DNA of 64,000 nucleotides, taken from Cristatella mucedo (Eukaryota; Bryozoa; Phylactolaemata; Cristatellidae). Every line of letters starts with the position of its first letter. Position 1 is the first letter of the stretch. Location: NCBI GenBank assembly GCA_009760855.2, contig WPIO01000009.1, positions 5,333,501 to 5,397,500 of the forward strand, written 5' to 3'. Both the position numbers and the translations under genes were made by a program. Positions 36,591-47,329 of the stretch are shown piece after piece. The notes under the pieces are model-generated. The model was not told where the DNA came from, searched no databases, and saw nothing but the letters and a program-made list of their open reading frames with translations.

Positions 36591-37030
36591 AATAATAATA
36601 ATAATGCACTTGATAAAGCGCCCTCAGAGAACTCGATCTCTCTCTCTAGGCCCTTTACATTTGCTGCACAGGGAAATGCAATATTGAATGGTGAGTAATA
36701 TCACGCTTGATAAACAAACAAAATGAATAACGTGGTTAGGGGTTACATTTGCTGCAAAGGAAGCACGATCGAATGTTTAATGGTGGTATGTTGAATAAAC
36801 AACAAGAATAACATGGTTAGGGGAGACATGCACAGGGTCAGCATGCAAATTTGGTTAGTGGCAGCATGCACAGTGTCAGCACGCATAAGCACGTGAAGGA
36901 TGAATCACAGGGACCCACTAAATGCTGTCCTAAATAGGTGTGTTTTTAAGTTCTGTTTAAATGTGGTCAGGTCAGGGGATGTTCTGACGCAGGTCGGGAG
37001 GGAGTTCCAGGCTTTGGTAGCATAAACGAT
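36591..37030 (-). mobile_element. L2-like LINE 3' end with duplicated tail segment
   Basis: Begins with (TAA)n at 36591-36606, the tail of a minus-strand insertion. The 3' box contains a small CT expansion (36637-36647). The segment 'tttacatttgctgcacaggg...gttagggg' (36651-36742) is followed directly by a second version of the same segment (36743-36842), which is identical to 31290-31389. The element is therefore a mosaic with a tandemly repeated 3' UTR block. It ends near 37030. Confidence 0.88.
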
Positions 37031-37504
37031 AATAATAATCCCAATCCAGCTCCTAGGCCTGCCCTAAGCATGCGCTGGAATAAAGAGACCCTGCTCTTCT
37101 GATTGATGATGCGACCGCCATCATGTACTCTGAATTTAGGAGCCCTATTCGATACAACTGCTTAAAGTTTGAATGCGTCCGTCAGGAGGTTTGACAGAAA
37201 ATACTAAGAAAATTTGTATTACAATTAAATATTTGCTTAGAGTAACTTTCAAAAGAAAAACATGCTAAAAATGGGATTGAAAGTTTTGACGACTTGCCGA
37301 TAAAAGAAGGAACATGTTCATCATGTCTAAATTGGATGTAAACCGTGAGCAACGTATCTATAAATAAAATATTCACTGATCTCTGCATGACATGCAACTA
37401 GCTTCCAACTTTTTAAACCTTGGTAGATCGAGGTACACGCGTCAAGCTTTTCAAGTGAATTTTTGTGACTTTTATGCAGCTTCATTTTCAATATAGCTTG
37501 ATGA

Positions 37505-37725
37505 ATTGTAAATTTTATAACTCGGCTAATACTGCTTGTACCAAACTAAAATGTGAAATACGAGTTCAGCTCTGCTTGTTATAAATAAAGCACCTAGAAA
37601 ACCTTTGATTTCGGTTAAATTAAGTTTGCTGTACATGTCCATGACTTAAAAAAACGTGGAAGTTTGATGAAGTATACAGCAAACTTGATTCAATCGAAAT
37701 CTAAAATTTTCTGAATCTGAAATCT
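37505..37725 (-). repeat. Dispersed repeat X, copy 2
   Basis: Reverse-complement partner of 16268-16490, as shown by 'gagttcagctctgc' (37562-37575), 'gctgtacatgtccatgac' (37628-37645) and 'cagcaaacttgattcaatcg' (37677-37696). The internal arms gatttcggttaaattaagtt (37608-37627) and aaacttgattcaatcgaaatc (37681-37701) are largely complementary. A foldable, non-coding mobile unit is plausible. Confidence 0.8.
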
Positions 37726-38829
37726 ACTTTACTGCTGCTGACTGTGGCATATCCTTAATAGCCTTCTTCGGCTGGTACTCCCATGCTAATCACTACCACA
37801 GCTGCTATCCTTACTCAGCTATGCATCTCACTTTCTTTTGTTGTGTGAGATTAAGTCTATTGGCTACCGAGTGCGTACTTAAAGCCGCATAGGCTTTGAG
37901 AGCGTTATAAAAAAAGCCTCCCACGTAACATCCACTTAATCATTGTGGTTTTGTAGAAATACAGAGAGAGATACATGAGTTACATTATTTTCTCAGACTT
38001 ATTTTGCCACATTAAAAATTAAGTTCGGAAATAGGGTCACTACTCATTCTACCGGTTCATCTTAGTCGGATTTTTTCTCGCTGCCAACGCTCGCCTCCTC
38101 CGAGCAGCCATTATTTGCTGGCTCACCTGGATGAAATCCGTTTTAAGCCGTTTAAAGGTAATTAAACCCTGGTCTTACTTTGTTGGGACCGTTAAAGAAA
38201 GTGTGACGTTGAAAGACTCAACGCCCTACAGCACGCCTGCATTCGGATTATGCAATAGTTTAGCAACCATTCCTATTAATTAAAGGGAGAAAGTTCGTCC
38301 GTCCGTCACGCGGCAAGATGACTATCAGTACATCCGAGAATGACGTGTAATAGACGCGTAAATTTACTGCAGTGTTGTACAGACTCAACGGAGCTGGTCC
38401 ACAGGCTGTGAGCTCTAGTTTACAAAAAAGTCCCTTGAAATTGTTCAGGCTATTAATTTTAGGTTGGGCAAGCGTACACCGCATGTCATCTAGCTTGGTT
38501 GCTAGTTAATTTAAGGGCTGATTTATTTAAACACCTTTCAGCAGTCAACTTCGTAATTTCTGTGCGATGCTTTTCGGAAATAATGGGTTGTGGCGTGCTG
38601 TGTGCATCCGTGCTGGAATTCTTCTTGAGACTCGGATTTCGTTCAATGCACGTTTGCAATTGAAATTATTTGCCCGAAAAGCGTTCCACCTCATATTCGT
38701 AAAACTTGCCGCGGGTAAGCCGTATGTGTGCAGACCTGCTGCGCACTGTTCGCGACTGAGCTTGAATTTTCGGCACGACGAAGTTTGGATTCATTGTAAG
38801 TTTGATGTCCTGTTTCGCACGTAAGTAGT
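37726..38829. other. Unannotated stretch
   Basis: Frames at 38260-38484 (minus) and 38567-38824 (plus) show no recognised domain. No mobile signature seen. 37031-37504 likewise shows nothing. Confidence 0.4.
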
Positions 38830-39257
38830 GTGCTCTCAATCAAGCAGCGTATCGACTTCTGGTTCTGTCACGCGTATTTTAGATTACATCATTCTCTATC
38901 TCCCGCCTACCTATCAGAATTACTCCCTGCCAGGCGAAGAATCGTACAGCCCGTCGTTCTGACTCGAATCGTTTAGCCGTACCTTTTACAAACTTCAAGA
39001 CCGCTGGGACAGTGCCTTTAGTTCCTTGTGTTAACAAAGCCTTGAAACTCAATATATTGACGTACGTCACAACATCAGCTGCCATGACAAAATTTAAAAA
39101 GAAGCTTAAAACGCACCTGTTTATTACAGCATTTGGTGGGTCTTCACGATTCGTCCCTCGTATGCACGTACCTGCTTACTCTATTCCTGGTGCCTGCGGA
39201 TGTTACCACCAATAATTTGGTAATGCTTTCTATGCAGCATCTGCAAAATGCCTGCCT

Positions 39258-39295
<38 letters not shown>

Positions 39296-39335
39296 AGTTC
39301 TCTGAGGGCTATGCAAGTGTATTATTATTATTACC
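38830..39335 (+). mobile_element. Diverged L2-like LINE whose tail carries a (GA)n expansion
   Basis: 'ctctcaatcaagcagcgtat' at 38831, then cognates of LPAYLSELLP-type and SDSNRLAVPFTN-type segments, the stop after an AFGGSS-like end, and the 3' UTR. In the terminal block the usual 'ctagaaagagattgagttctc' reads 'ctcgagagag...gatccagttctc', with about 17 GA units at 39259-39292. The box 'ctctgagggctatgcaagtg' and an ATT tail follow. Confidence 0.88.
39259..39292. repeat. (GA)n microsatellite inside a LINE tail
   Basis: About 17 pure GA units at the position where other LINE copies have 'gaaagagattga'. This is consistent with growth from the pre-existing short purine run. Confidence 0.97.
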
Positions 39336-39624
39336 CAAAATAATGCCGTCTTTTTTCTTCAAGCGCCTATCCGCATATCGAATATATTTCCTATGCCATT
39401 CGTGTCGAACGGAGGGAGGGCAACGAACTTCCCGGGCATGGCTAAAGCCTTCGCTTGAATAGAAAAGGAAATCAGCTCAAATCACTACAAAGAAACATAG
39501 TTCCATGTATAGGTTTAAAATCATAATGACTACTAGTTTAATTAGTTGAGCTAATACATTACAAAAAGGGAAGGTAACTGAGTGTTATCCTAAGCGACTC
39601 ACATGTCTACCTTCTTCCCTTTAG

Positions 39625-40920
39625 TATTGCATCGTCGTCTAAACGCACTGGCACTGCTCTGCAATGGTTCAGGTCCTATCTCAGTGGGAAACTCCCGAGT
39701 TATGACTTGAATGGACAAAGATCATCCGAGGTACCTCTGATAACAGGGGTTACTCGGGGCACCGTTATTTTCACGGTTTATACTCTCCCTCTTGCCGATG
39801 TGATTGCCAAGCACAATCTAGGCTTTCACTTCTAGGCGGATAACACTCAGTTGTACCTTTGCTTTGATCCCTCCCAGCCTTCGAGCACCTAGAGTTCTCT
39901 CAACTCACCTGATGCATGTATTGATGACATCCGCACATGGATGGCAGCACATTTTCTAAAACTAAACGATGATAAAACCAACTTACTAGTTATGGACAAA
40001 CCCAGTGTTATTCAGAAATTGGAAAGGCTGACGCTCAAAATTGGCTCTGCCAGCATTTCTCCGGTTGAATCAGCTCGAAATCTAGGTGTCATGTTCCAAA
40101 GTGACCTCTCGTTTGACGACCACATCAGCTCCACAATCAAGTCTGCCTACTTTCAGCTACATAATATTGCTAAAATTCGCGCTTGTTTAGATAAGGATAT
40201 CGCGTCTAAGTTGGTCCATACATTTTTGACATCCCTGTCTTGACTCCTGTAACGCGCTGCTTGCTGGCTTACGGGCATATTCAATCAGGCGATTACAGCT
40301 GGTGCAAAACTCCGCAGCTATGCTTGTCTGTAGTGAGCGTCGCAGTTTCCACATCCCACCACTTCTCGCCGACCTGCACTGGCTACCAGTCAAGCAACGG
40401 ATTCACTTCAAGGTATTATCGCTCGCTTTTATGTCACTTCATTCTTTGGCTCCAGCCTCTCTCCCAGATCTACTCCCCCACCAGGCCAAGCATCTTACCA
40501 ACCGCTTTTCGGAATCCAACAGTCTACCAATACCTCGGACGAACCTCAAATCCTTTGGAGACCGTGCATTTAGTTCGCATGCTCCCAAAGCCTGGAACTC
40601 ACTCTCGACTTTCGTCACGACATCCCCTGACTTGACCACATATAAAAAGAAACTACAGATTCATCCAAGCGTTCAGTGGGACCACATGATTTGTCCTTTG
40701 TGTGCTTATACGTGCTGATACTGTTGCATGCTGCCACTAACCACGCTTGCATCCTGACCCTGTGCATGTCGTCCCTAATCATTTTATTCATATTGTTTAT
40801 GAAGCATGATATTACTCACCATTCAATCGCGTTTCCCTTTGCAGCAAATGTAAAGTGCCTAGAAAGAGATTGAGTTCTCTGAGGGCGCCATATCAAGTGC
40901 ATTCATATTTTCATTGTTAT
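39625..40920 (+). mobile_element. L2-like LINE with RT to tail, defective
   Basis: Starts in the RT domain (ALQWFRSYLSG, 39660) and retains DLNGQRSSEVPL and a damaged motif B. The catalytic box reads stop-A-D-N at 39833-39844: a TAG replaces Tyr and the second Asp is Asn. Plus frame 39941-40243 carries NDDKTNLLVMDKPSVIQKLE and SARNLGVMFQSDLSFDDHIS. A deletion or frameshift near 40225 moves the rest to frames 40240-40635 and 40302-40718. A full 3' UTR and the box 'ctctgagggcgccatatcaa' follow, but the ATT tail is nearly absent. Confidence 0.92.
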
Positions 40921-41065
40921 TATCCAAACACTTACAGAAGCCGTTGTCGCTCTGGTGACGTCACGATGCAAAAAAGCAATGAGCTCAAAACCTTAGAGGG
41001 AACCATGCGTCTGCTAGTGACGACGCTTGATGCGTAAAAGAACTAGCCTTCTTCAGGTCGAATGG

Positions 41066-41067
<2 letters not shown>

Positions 41068-41112
<45 letters not shown>
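41068..41112. repeat. (CT)n microsatellite at edge of the CpG domain
   Basis: About 22 CT units immediately before the GC-rich domain begins. Its complement is a GA tract. Spurious Arg/Glu frames cross it. Confidence 0.97.
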
Positions 41113-41115
<3 letters not shown>

Positions 41116-41472
41116 GTTCTAGACGTGCTCTCCAAAGCTCTTGGCCTGCTACCCTGCTGCTCTCACGTCTCTGCACAGTGAAGTCACAGTGAAGTACGTT
41201 GGCGTTCGTCCTGTCTCCATGCGCGACACTCGACGCAACACTGCAGGTTTTCTATTAATCTTGTCTGGTGCTACAGGTCCACACTCGTGTGGTAGTGCTC
41301 AGTTCGTCAGAGGCAGCCAGAGTGGCGACCACAGCGCCGCCATCACTGGCCACCAAGGGACGCGCACGGGCAATGGCCGCGCATGTCGCACTGCCACTGC
41401 AGCACGTGTTGCACTGACACTGCCTCACTGCCACTGTCGCACTGCCACTGCCCGCGCGTGTCGCTCGCTCCC

Positions 41473-41532
41473 TGTCGCACATCGCCGACGGGCCGCGCGC
41501 TGCTGCGCGCGGCCCGTCGGCGATGTGCGACA
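41473..41532. repeat. Perfect 28-bp inverted repeat with 4-nt loop
   Basis: 41473-41500 pairs exactly with 41505-41532 around the loop TGCT (41501-41504). Each arm contains 'gcacatcgccgacgggccgc'. Together with the hairpins at 2257 and 43766 it forms a recurring class of short-loop inverted duplications. It would form a very stable cruciform or RNA hairpin. Confidence 0.95.
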
Positions 41533-41988
41533 TTTCGCTTGCGCGCTCGCGCGTTCATCGATGACGCGGAGCTTTTAGAGGTGCGCAAAAACTGCCGAGC
41601 GGCGGCGCGCGATCTGCGGTGACAACTACGCCACGCGCCGCCGCCTCTCGCGCTGCCGTTGCCAGCTTTGAATTGATCAGCCGCGACGCAGACGCTCCCG
41701 ACACGCGGGCAGAACCGTATTTCTTGGGTGCCGCACCGCTCAGCCACCACCTGGGAGATGCCGCTTTGCGTTCAGTTTTTTTTTTGACTGGTTAGCCGAG
41801 CGTCGATCGATGGGGAACGCGATACTTGCAGGTGCGAGAGCTCGGCCCGCGTGCGCGCGCGCGCGGCGGTCACGCTAGACGGCGCTCGCCGGCACTCGAC
41901 CGCCGCTGGCCGCGGCTCCAGGAGAAGAGCGAGGAAACGACGGTTCGGAAATGGCTACGCGCTGGGCTACGATCGGATAGCGACCCGG

Positions 41989-41990
<2 letters not shown>

Positions 41991-42034
<44 letters not shown>
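41991..42034. repeat. (CCG)n trinucleotide tract
   Basis: About 14 units of GCC/CCG. Further tracts of 9-10 units are at 42420-42449, 42964-42990 and 54274-54302. In vertebrates such tracts are common in 5' UTRs and CpG-island promoters. Here they support a 5'-end or regulatory reading of the domain but do not prove it. Confidence 0.95.
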
Positions 42035-42418
42035 AGCGGATGGCAATCGCGCCTGTGGTCGGTGCACGCTCGCCACTCGACGCCGGCCTCGCCCTCGCCG
42101 CCGCTGTCACCGCAGCCGTCGCAGGCTTTCGCGGGCATGCCACTTTCAAGAGCCGGAGGTATCCACAGCAGCGGCGGCGTCATCGCGTAGCCAAGGGCGG
42201 CGCAGGATGCCGCTCGCTCCGTGTCGCCGTGCGCTAAGCACTCTGAGCTAACGATTTACATTTTTCCAACAAAGGCCGCCGAAGTTGCGCCGGCGGCCGG
42301 CCCGGCATGCAATAATGGCCGCGAGCGAGCTGACACCGGCACGCCGAGCGCGCTAGACCGACGCCGCCCCCGCGGCCGGCGCCAGGGGGCGTGCGCGGGC
42401 CACTCCCGTCCCGGTGCG

Positions 42419-42450
<32 letters not shown>

Positions 42451-42593
42451 GGCGGCGGCGGCGCTGTTCGCAGCGGCGGCGGCGATGGCGGTAGTGGGCG
42501 AGAGCCGGTCGAGATTAACGCCGGCCGCCGCCGCCGCCGCAGCAGCGCAGCGAGCCGCAGAAAACACTCAGAGCTAAGCTGCAAGGCCGCGCG

Positions 42594-42762
42594 CCCTGTC
42601 AAGCGATCTCAATGCCTCGGCAAACAGGCTAATGGCGCGAGATAAAGCCGGGCGCTGCGAAGCCCGCAGCCGGCTTTTACCTGGCCTATTCAGCCGTTCC
42701 TGGGCAAACAGCGAGCAGATAATGGGCGAGATAGGCGAGCGAGCCGAGTGGCCCTGTCAAAA
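42594..42762. promoter_or_regulatory. Repeated motif module (GGCAAACAG / TAATGG / GCGAGATA / CCTGTCAA)
   Basis: Within 170 bp the following occur twice each: CCCTGTCAA (42594-42602 and 42752-42760), GGCAAACAG (42619-42627 and 42703-42711), TAATGG (42630-42635 and 42720-42725) and GCGAGATA (42637-42644 and 42726-42733). GCAAACA resembles the forkhead core, TGACAG (the complement of CTGTCA) the TALE-homeodomain core, TAAT the homeodomain core and GATA the GATA-factor core. The order is similar in the two halves. A third set lies at 53883-53946. A cis-regulatory role is inferred from motifs only. Confidence 0.4.
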
Positions 42763-43765
42763 ACACGTCGCATAATCGCCGCGCCGCGATGGCAGACATG
42801 CCTCGGTCGCGCTCCGCCGCTCGCCCCATTGTGCTCGACCTGCGTAGCCGCGCACTTTCGCGCTCCGCGCTCTTTGCTCGAAAGCAAACACGTCGCTCGC
42901 TCGCTCGCTCGCTCGCGCCCCGAGCTGGCGCCGCTGCGGAGCTAAAATGAAATGAAGCCCTCCCGCCGCCGCCGCCGCCGCCGCCGCCGCTCGCCGCCAG
43001 CCGCTCGTGACACTCGCGACGCTCCGCGACTTCGCTCCGCATCCCCGAGGAAATGAGGGCGGCGACTGCGTCTGTTCGACTCGCGCGCAACGACCGCCCG
43101 GGCGCCCGCGAGAGCGGGCGTCCTCGAAAATCAAAGCGCCCTCCAGCCGAGCGTCGGTTGCCGCGATCCGCTTCCGCCAACCCGCGCTCCTCGTGTTTTC
43201 ACGAAGCGGCCGCCCTCGTCGGCGGCGCTGAGCTGAGCAGAGTCGGCGCGGACAGAAAGCGCGAACGTGCAAGCGGAACCGCAGCGGCCGCCGCCGGCAC
43301 GTCACTCGCGCGACCGCGGCGGCGGCTCGCTCGTGTGCGCTGCTCGGCGGCGGAGCTCGGAGTCTCTCACCCGGCGTTCCGGATTCTCCCGCTGAGCGGC
43401 TACGGCGAGCGCGGGCAGGTGGCGCCACTGCAGGCAGCGCGTCTGCGCCGCGGCTCGCTCACGCCGTCAGCCGCGAGGACTTTCAAGCGCTTCGTCGCGA
43501 GCCGCCTCGCCGCCGCCGCCTCCTCGAGCCAGCGCGCCGCCGCAACTGTCGCTACCGTCGCATTCTACGCGTCGCCCCGGGCCCGAGCGCCGCTCTCTGC
43601 CGAGCTGAAAATCGCGCGCGACGTCGCCGCGCTGCTGCGACGGAACCGGCCGGGATGCGCTGCTGCCGCCGCCGCTGCCGCCAAAGAAAACCTTGCTCGC
43701 ATTTGCTAGTCGTGCGCACGGCGGACCGCCAGGCAATCTCGGAAGCTTACGGCTCAGCTTCGACA

Positions 43766-43824
43766 CGGACTCGCTGTGCGCATCGCGCCGCCCGACAGGT
43801 GGCGCGATGCGCACAGCGAGTCCG
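43766..43824. repeat. Perfect 24-bp inverted repeat with 11-nt loop
   Basis: 43766-43789 is exactly complementary to 43801-43824. The loop is gcccgacaggt. The arms contain 'ctcgctgtgcgcatcgcgcc'. It sits in CpG-dense DNA about 2.3 kb from a similar hairpin. Confidence 0.95.
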
Positions 43825-44520
43825 CGGTCCGGCGGCGGCCATAGTAGTCGGAGGAGGAGCGCGCGCCCTAAGAAGAGCTGAGTACGACGTCCGAAATTGC
43901 TCTCTCTCTCTCTCTAGCGTCTTAAGTCGCCGGCTCGTCGTTGATGGCTACCGTCGGCGGCGGTGGCGGACAGAGAACTCGGCTCGATTTGCTGAGCACG
44001 ACTTCCAGCAGAGGAATAGCGTGAGCCCGACCTCGCCCGTCGGGTCGTCGCTGGGCGCTCCCAGCGAGCGCGATCCTTTGCGACCGAGGTCAACGACGTA
44101 CGGCGGCCGGTGTTCCGAGGCCCGCTAATCGCCTCGCAAGACGGCGATGATCGACTAGGTTGAGACGCCCTTGACCAGTCGATGCGACGGCATCTGCGGC
44201 GGCAGCTGCCGTCGGGGAAGGGAGGGGGCGCGGGCCCCGCGAGAGAGCTTTTTAAGCGCGCGTGTGCGTCGCGCGCTCCGCCCGAGTCAGGACTGCGAGA
44301 GCGGCCCAGGATTCGGCGACGCGCGGCGGCGGGCGGTCGACCGCCGCCGCCGCCAATTTTTACCGCGCGGCGGAGGCGGCATTCCGTCGGTTGTCACTCC
44401 CCGCGCTGCCAGCAGTAGCCATTGCTATCTGCTTTGCCACTCTGCTGGAAATGTCAACATCAATATTAGTGTGTTTTCCCAGCTTCAATGGCGGGCAGCA
44501 GTGGAGCAAATAATTATTAC

Positions 44521-44550
44521 ATTATCCAATCGGCAAATGAACCAATCAAC
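44521..44550. promoter_or_regulatory. Two CCAAT boxes 16 bp apart
   Basis: CCAAT at 44526-44530 and at 44542-44546, both in the good context ATCCAATCGG and AACCAATCAA, lie in the less GC-rich gap of a CpG island. Paired CCAAT boxes on one strand are typical NF-Y promoter sites. The transcript they might serve is not identifiable, and no TATA box or start was found near by. Confidence 0.4.
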
Positions 44551-45854
44551 GGTTGACTTTTCTTTTATTCCGCCTCTAGATTGCAAGGCTAATTTTGTTT
44601 GCTTCCATGTAGAACATGCGCGTGGCCCGCCGGCCTACGGTTTGCTGTTGACACGCTTGACTGCACTGATGACACACGAGCGAGCAGCCCGTACGCGCGC
44701 ACGCGATCCGCCAGCAGTGCCCTGTGCACTGTCGCGCTGAGCTGCGGGCGCTGCCGCGCGCGTCCGCGCCGTTGCCGGAGCGCGGAGAGCGCGCGTCGCG
44801 CGAGCGTCGTGCCGCGCCGTCTGTCGGCCCTTGTCTTTCCTTTCCGAGCGCGCTGCGGGCGGCGAGCGACCGGGCAGCGACTCATCCTGACTCATCATTT
44901 CCTAGCCACTCGGCGGCGGCGACGGAGGCAGCGGCGACGGCGGCGACGAGGCGGCGGGCGTGGGACAGAGCGGCCTGTCGCGGCCGACGACGACGACGCT
45001 TCCTTTGCATCCGACCGATAATGCCGCCCATTATCGACGCCGCTGGCGCGCCACGGCGCTCACAGAAGCGAGCGAGCGACCAAGACCGATAGTCGGCCCT
45101 TCTGCGGAGCGCGCACAATGGCCGCCGCTCTCTGCCAGGTGTGCAATCGATAGTTAAAGCTGGCTCTTTTTTTTCTTCTCGCCGAGGCCCCTGTTTGTCG
45201 AGCGACACTGGCTAGAACACTGGCGCCACGCACGTAATGCTGTTGACATAGGCAATCTTATTTTGCTTGGCTCTGAATGTCAATGAGTGGAGCCGCGAGC
45301 AGCGACGCGGCCCCGCGCGCTCGCGACGCGCTTGCCGCTCGCGTCGTCATCGTCGCGCAGTCGCCCGTCGCGGCAAGTTTCGTTCGTCGATCGCTTTCGG
45401 GGCTCGCCTGGCGCAATCTGCGACGATGGCGGCGACGACAGAGAGTAGCGGAGACGAAGCCGAGGACTTCCTGCGCTGCAGCTGCTGCTGCTGCTGCTAC
45501 AGCTCCAGTCTACTTCCTGTCCGGTCTACTTCCGGTCCGGTCTACTACTTGCCGTCGGTCCCGCTGGTTGACGCGGCTCGGAGGCACTGCGGCTTGCAGA
45601 TGACGACGCAAAGGATGATCGCACGGCGAGCCGCGACACTCTCCTCATCCTCCTCCTCCTCGCGACACTCGCCATCTCGCTAGCAAGCTGGCCGGCTGGC
45701 GCGCGACGTCCGATGTACTTGTTAAAAAGCGACCGTGGTGCGAGTCGTCTTGCTCGGCTGGCTGAAGACCAACTCGCTTCTTACCCCCGAACTTAGATAG
45801 CAGTAGTATAGCGTTAGACCCGTAGAGCCGTATAGCCTCAGCTCTGAATCCGCT

Positions 45855-46423
45855 CGTGTAGCTGCACTTGCAGCCTACTGCTTCAAAGATTCTCTGGAGG
45901 CCATGCCGTCAGTTCCCATGCACATGAAACCTAGAACTCTTTACTGGACGACGTCGCGAACATCATCTGCCTTAAGGAAATTTTAAAAAAAGCCAAAAAC
46001 TCACACCCTCAACTCTTAAACATTCCCTTCGTCCGTTTCAGCTGTCCTTTGCGGGTTCTCGCGTGCTCAAACTGTGCATTTCCTTGGACGCCGCCGATGA
46101 AAAAATTCCCTTCCATTATGCGCATAGAGCCTAAAAAAAGGTTTAGTTCTCATTGGGAGCTGAACATTTGCATTACACGGTTGTTAATATTATTTTTCTT
46201 TATGTATCTGTTAATGTTATTATCGCTATTTTTGCATGCTGCCACTAACCACGCTTGCATGCTGACCCTATGCATGTCACCCCTGACCATGTTATGCTTG
46301 TTTTTTAATCAGCATGCTGCCACCAACCATTCGATCGTGCTTCCTTTGCAGAAAATATAAAGTGCCTATAAAGATATTGAGTTGTCTGCGGGCGCTATAA
46401 ATCAAATTTATTATTATTATGAA
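45855..46423 (+). mobile_element. L2-like LINE C-terminus remnant and 3' end inside the CpG domain
   Basis: 'ttcaaagattctctggaggcc' (45881) is a diverged LKSFGDRAFSS coding segment. The 3' UTR is well preserved from 'catgctgccactaaccacgc' (46238) to 'gttgtctgcgggcgctataa' and a short ATT tail at 46410-46421. The insertion is the only clear LINE within the 14-kb CpG domain. Confidence 0.85.
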
Positions 46424-46539
46424 ATATGGTCTCTCGTGAGAGTTCAAATCGCATGCGTCAGGTCACGAATCCGGGACTCTAATAGACGCAGCCATCCGAG
46501 CATTGCATGCTGACCCACGTAACTCGTGTCCCACTCTGG

Positions 46540-47000
46540 TATCTCTTCGATCGACAGGCGCGCGCTTATCCGCGCCACGCTAAACATCACAGCATCGAGG
46601 GTAGCTGAGGGCCCCCTCGCCCGTCTCCCGCGAGAACCTCTTAGCCGCCCTAGACCAACTGGGGAGCCAAAAAGACAACTGAATGAGGCTGGCTCGCAGA
46701 GCTCGGGGTCGGTCGGTTAGAAAGTACCAGAGAGCGTACATCCGTTGCTGATCGTCAGCCGCTTGAGAGCCGGCAGACTGCGCAGGGCGGCGGCGGCGCC
46801 GAGGCGCGCAGTCGGCGCTAATGCGGCCGCTTCGCTGCTCGCTGTGCGGACCGCTTTGGTCTCGCGCAGCCGTGCTCGACAGTCGCGCGAGACTCGGCGA
46901 CCGGCGACGCGCTGCAATGCTAGACCGCCGCGCACGCGCGTCGATTCGTCTGAGACTAATGGCGGCGAGCCGCTTCCGCCTCGGGCTTGGACTAAATAAA
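46540..47000. other. CpG island block
   Basis: GC- and CpG-rich stretch between a LINE and a SINE. Multiple overlapping Arg/Ala-rich frames exist but none is recognisable. Confidence 0.6.
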
Positions 47001-47020
47001 TAAATAAATATTAGCAGATT

Positions 47021-47163
47021 TAACGGCTTCATTTGTATAGTGAATAGAAGAGGCTTAATGGCTATCACCGTCGCTTGCATCTGGCAATAAAGAATCGCCC
47101 ACTGCAGGATTCAAACCCATGACCTCGATCATGAATAGCGAGCACCTTACCTCCTGGAACGAG
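47021..47163 (-). mobile_element. tRNA-derived SINE, family A
   Basis: Minus-strand copy. The B box is opposite 'caggattcaaacccatgacc' (47105-47124) and the A-box region opposite 'gagcaccttacctcctggaac'. The body is opposite 'ggcaataaagaatcgcccac' and the tail opposite 'cttcatttgtatagtgaata'. An (AAAT)n run at 46994-47010 abuts the tail end, consistent with an insertion at AT-rich DNA. It matches 62392-62543 closely. Confidence 0.8.
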
Positions 47164-47329
47164 GACCGCATCTACCGGCAATCGTATCCAGCATATCTCT
47201 TGCCGCTTCTCCAATGAAAAGCAATTGGGAGCTTTGAGCTCTGAGATAATCCTCCTCTTCCTGGTGCATTCTCTCTGCCCAACTCTTTCCTCTTCCCGGT
47301 GCATTTTCGTTACGGCGTTAAGCTCGCAA

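Larger units (their letters stand above)
41270..45720. other. Large CpG-rich domain, first block
   Basis: About 4.4 kb of very GC-rich, CpG-dense DNA with a less GC-rich window at 44420-44620. It includes (CCG)n tracts at 41991-42034, 42420-42449 and 42964-42990. All frames are open for long stretches, but the products are low-complexity Ala/Arg/Ser/Gly/Pro and differ in every frame, so I call no gene. The composition fits clustered promoters or first exons of a developmental-type locus, which is inference only. Confidence 0.7.

Noticed and set aside
41141-45683. Long Arg/Ala/Pro-rich frames as candidate nuclear or basic proteins
   Set aside because: Frames overlap on both strands and in all phases because stops are rare in GC-rich DNA; none shows a conserved motif.
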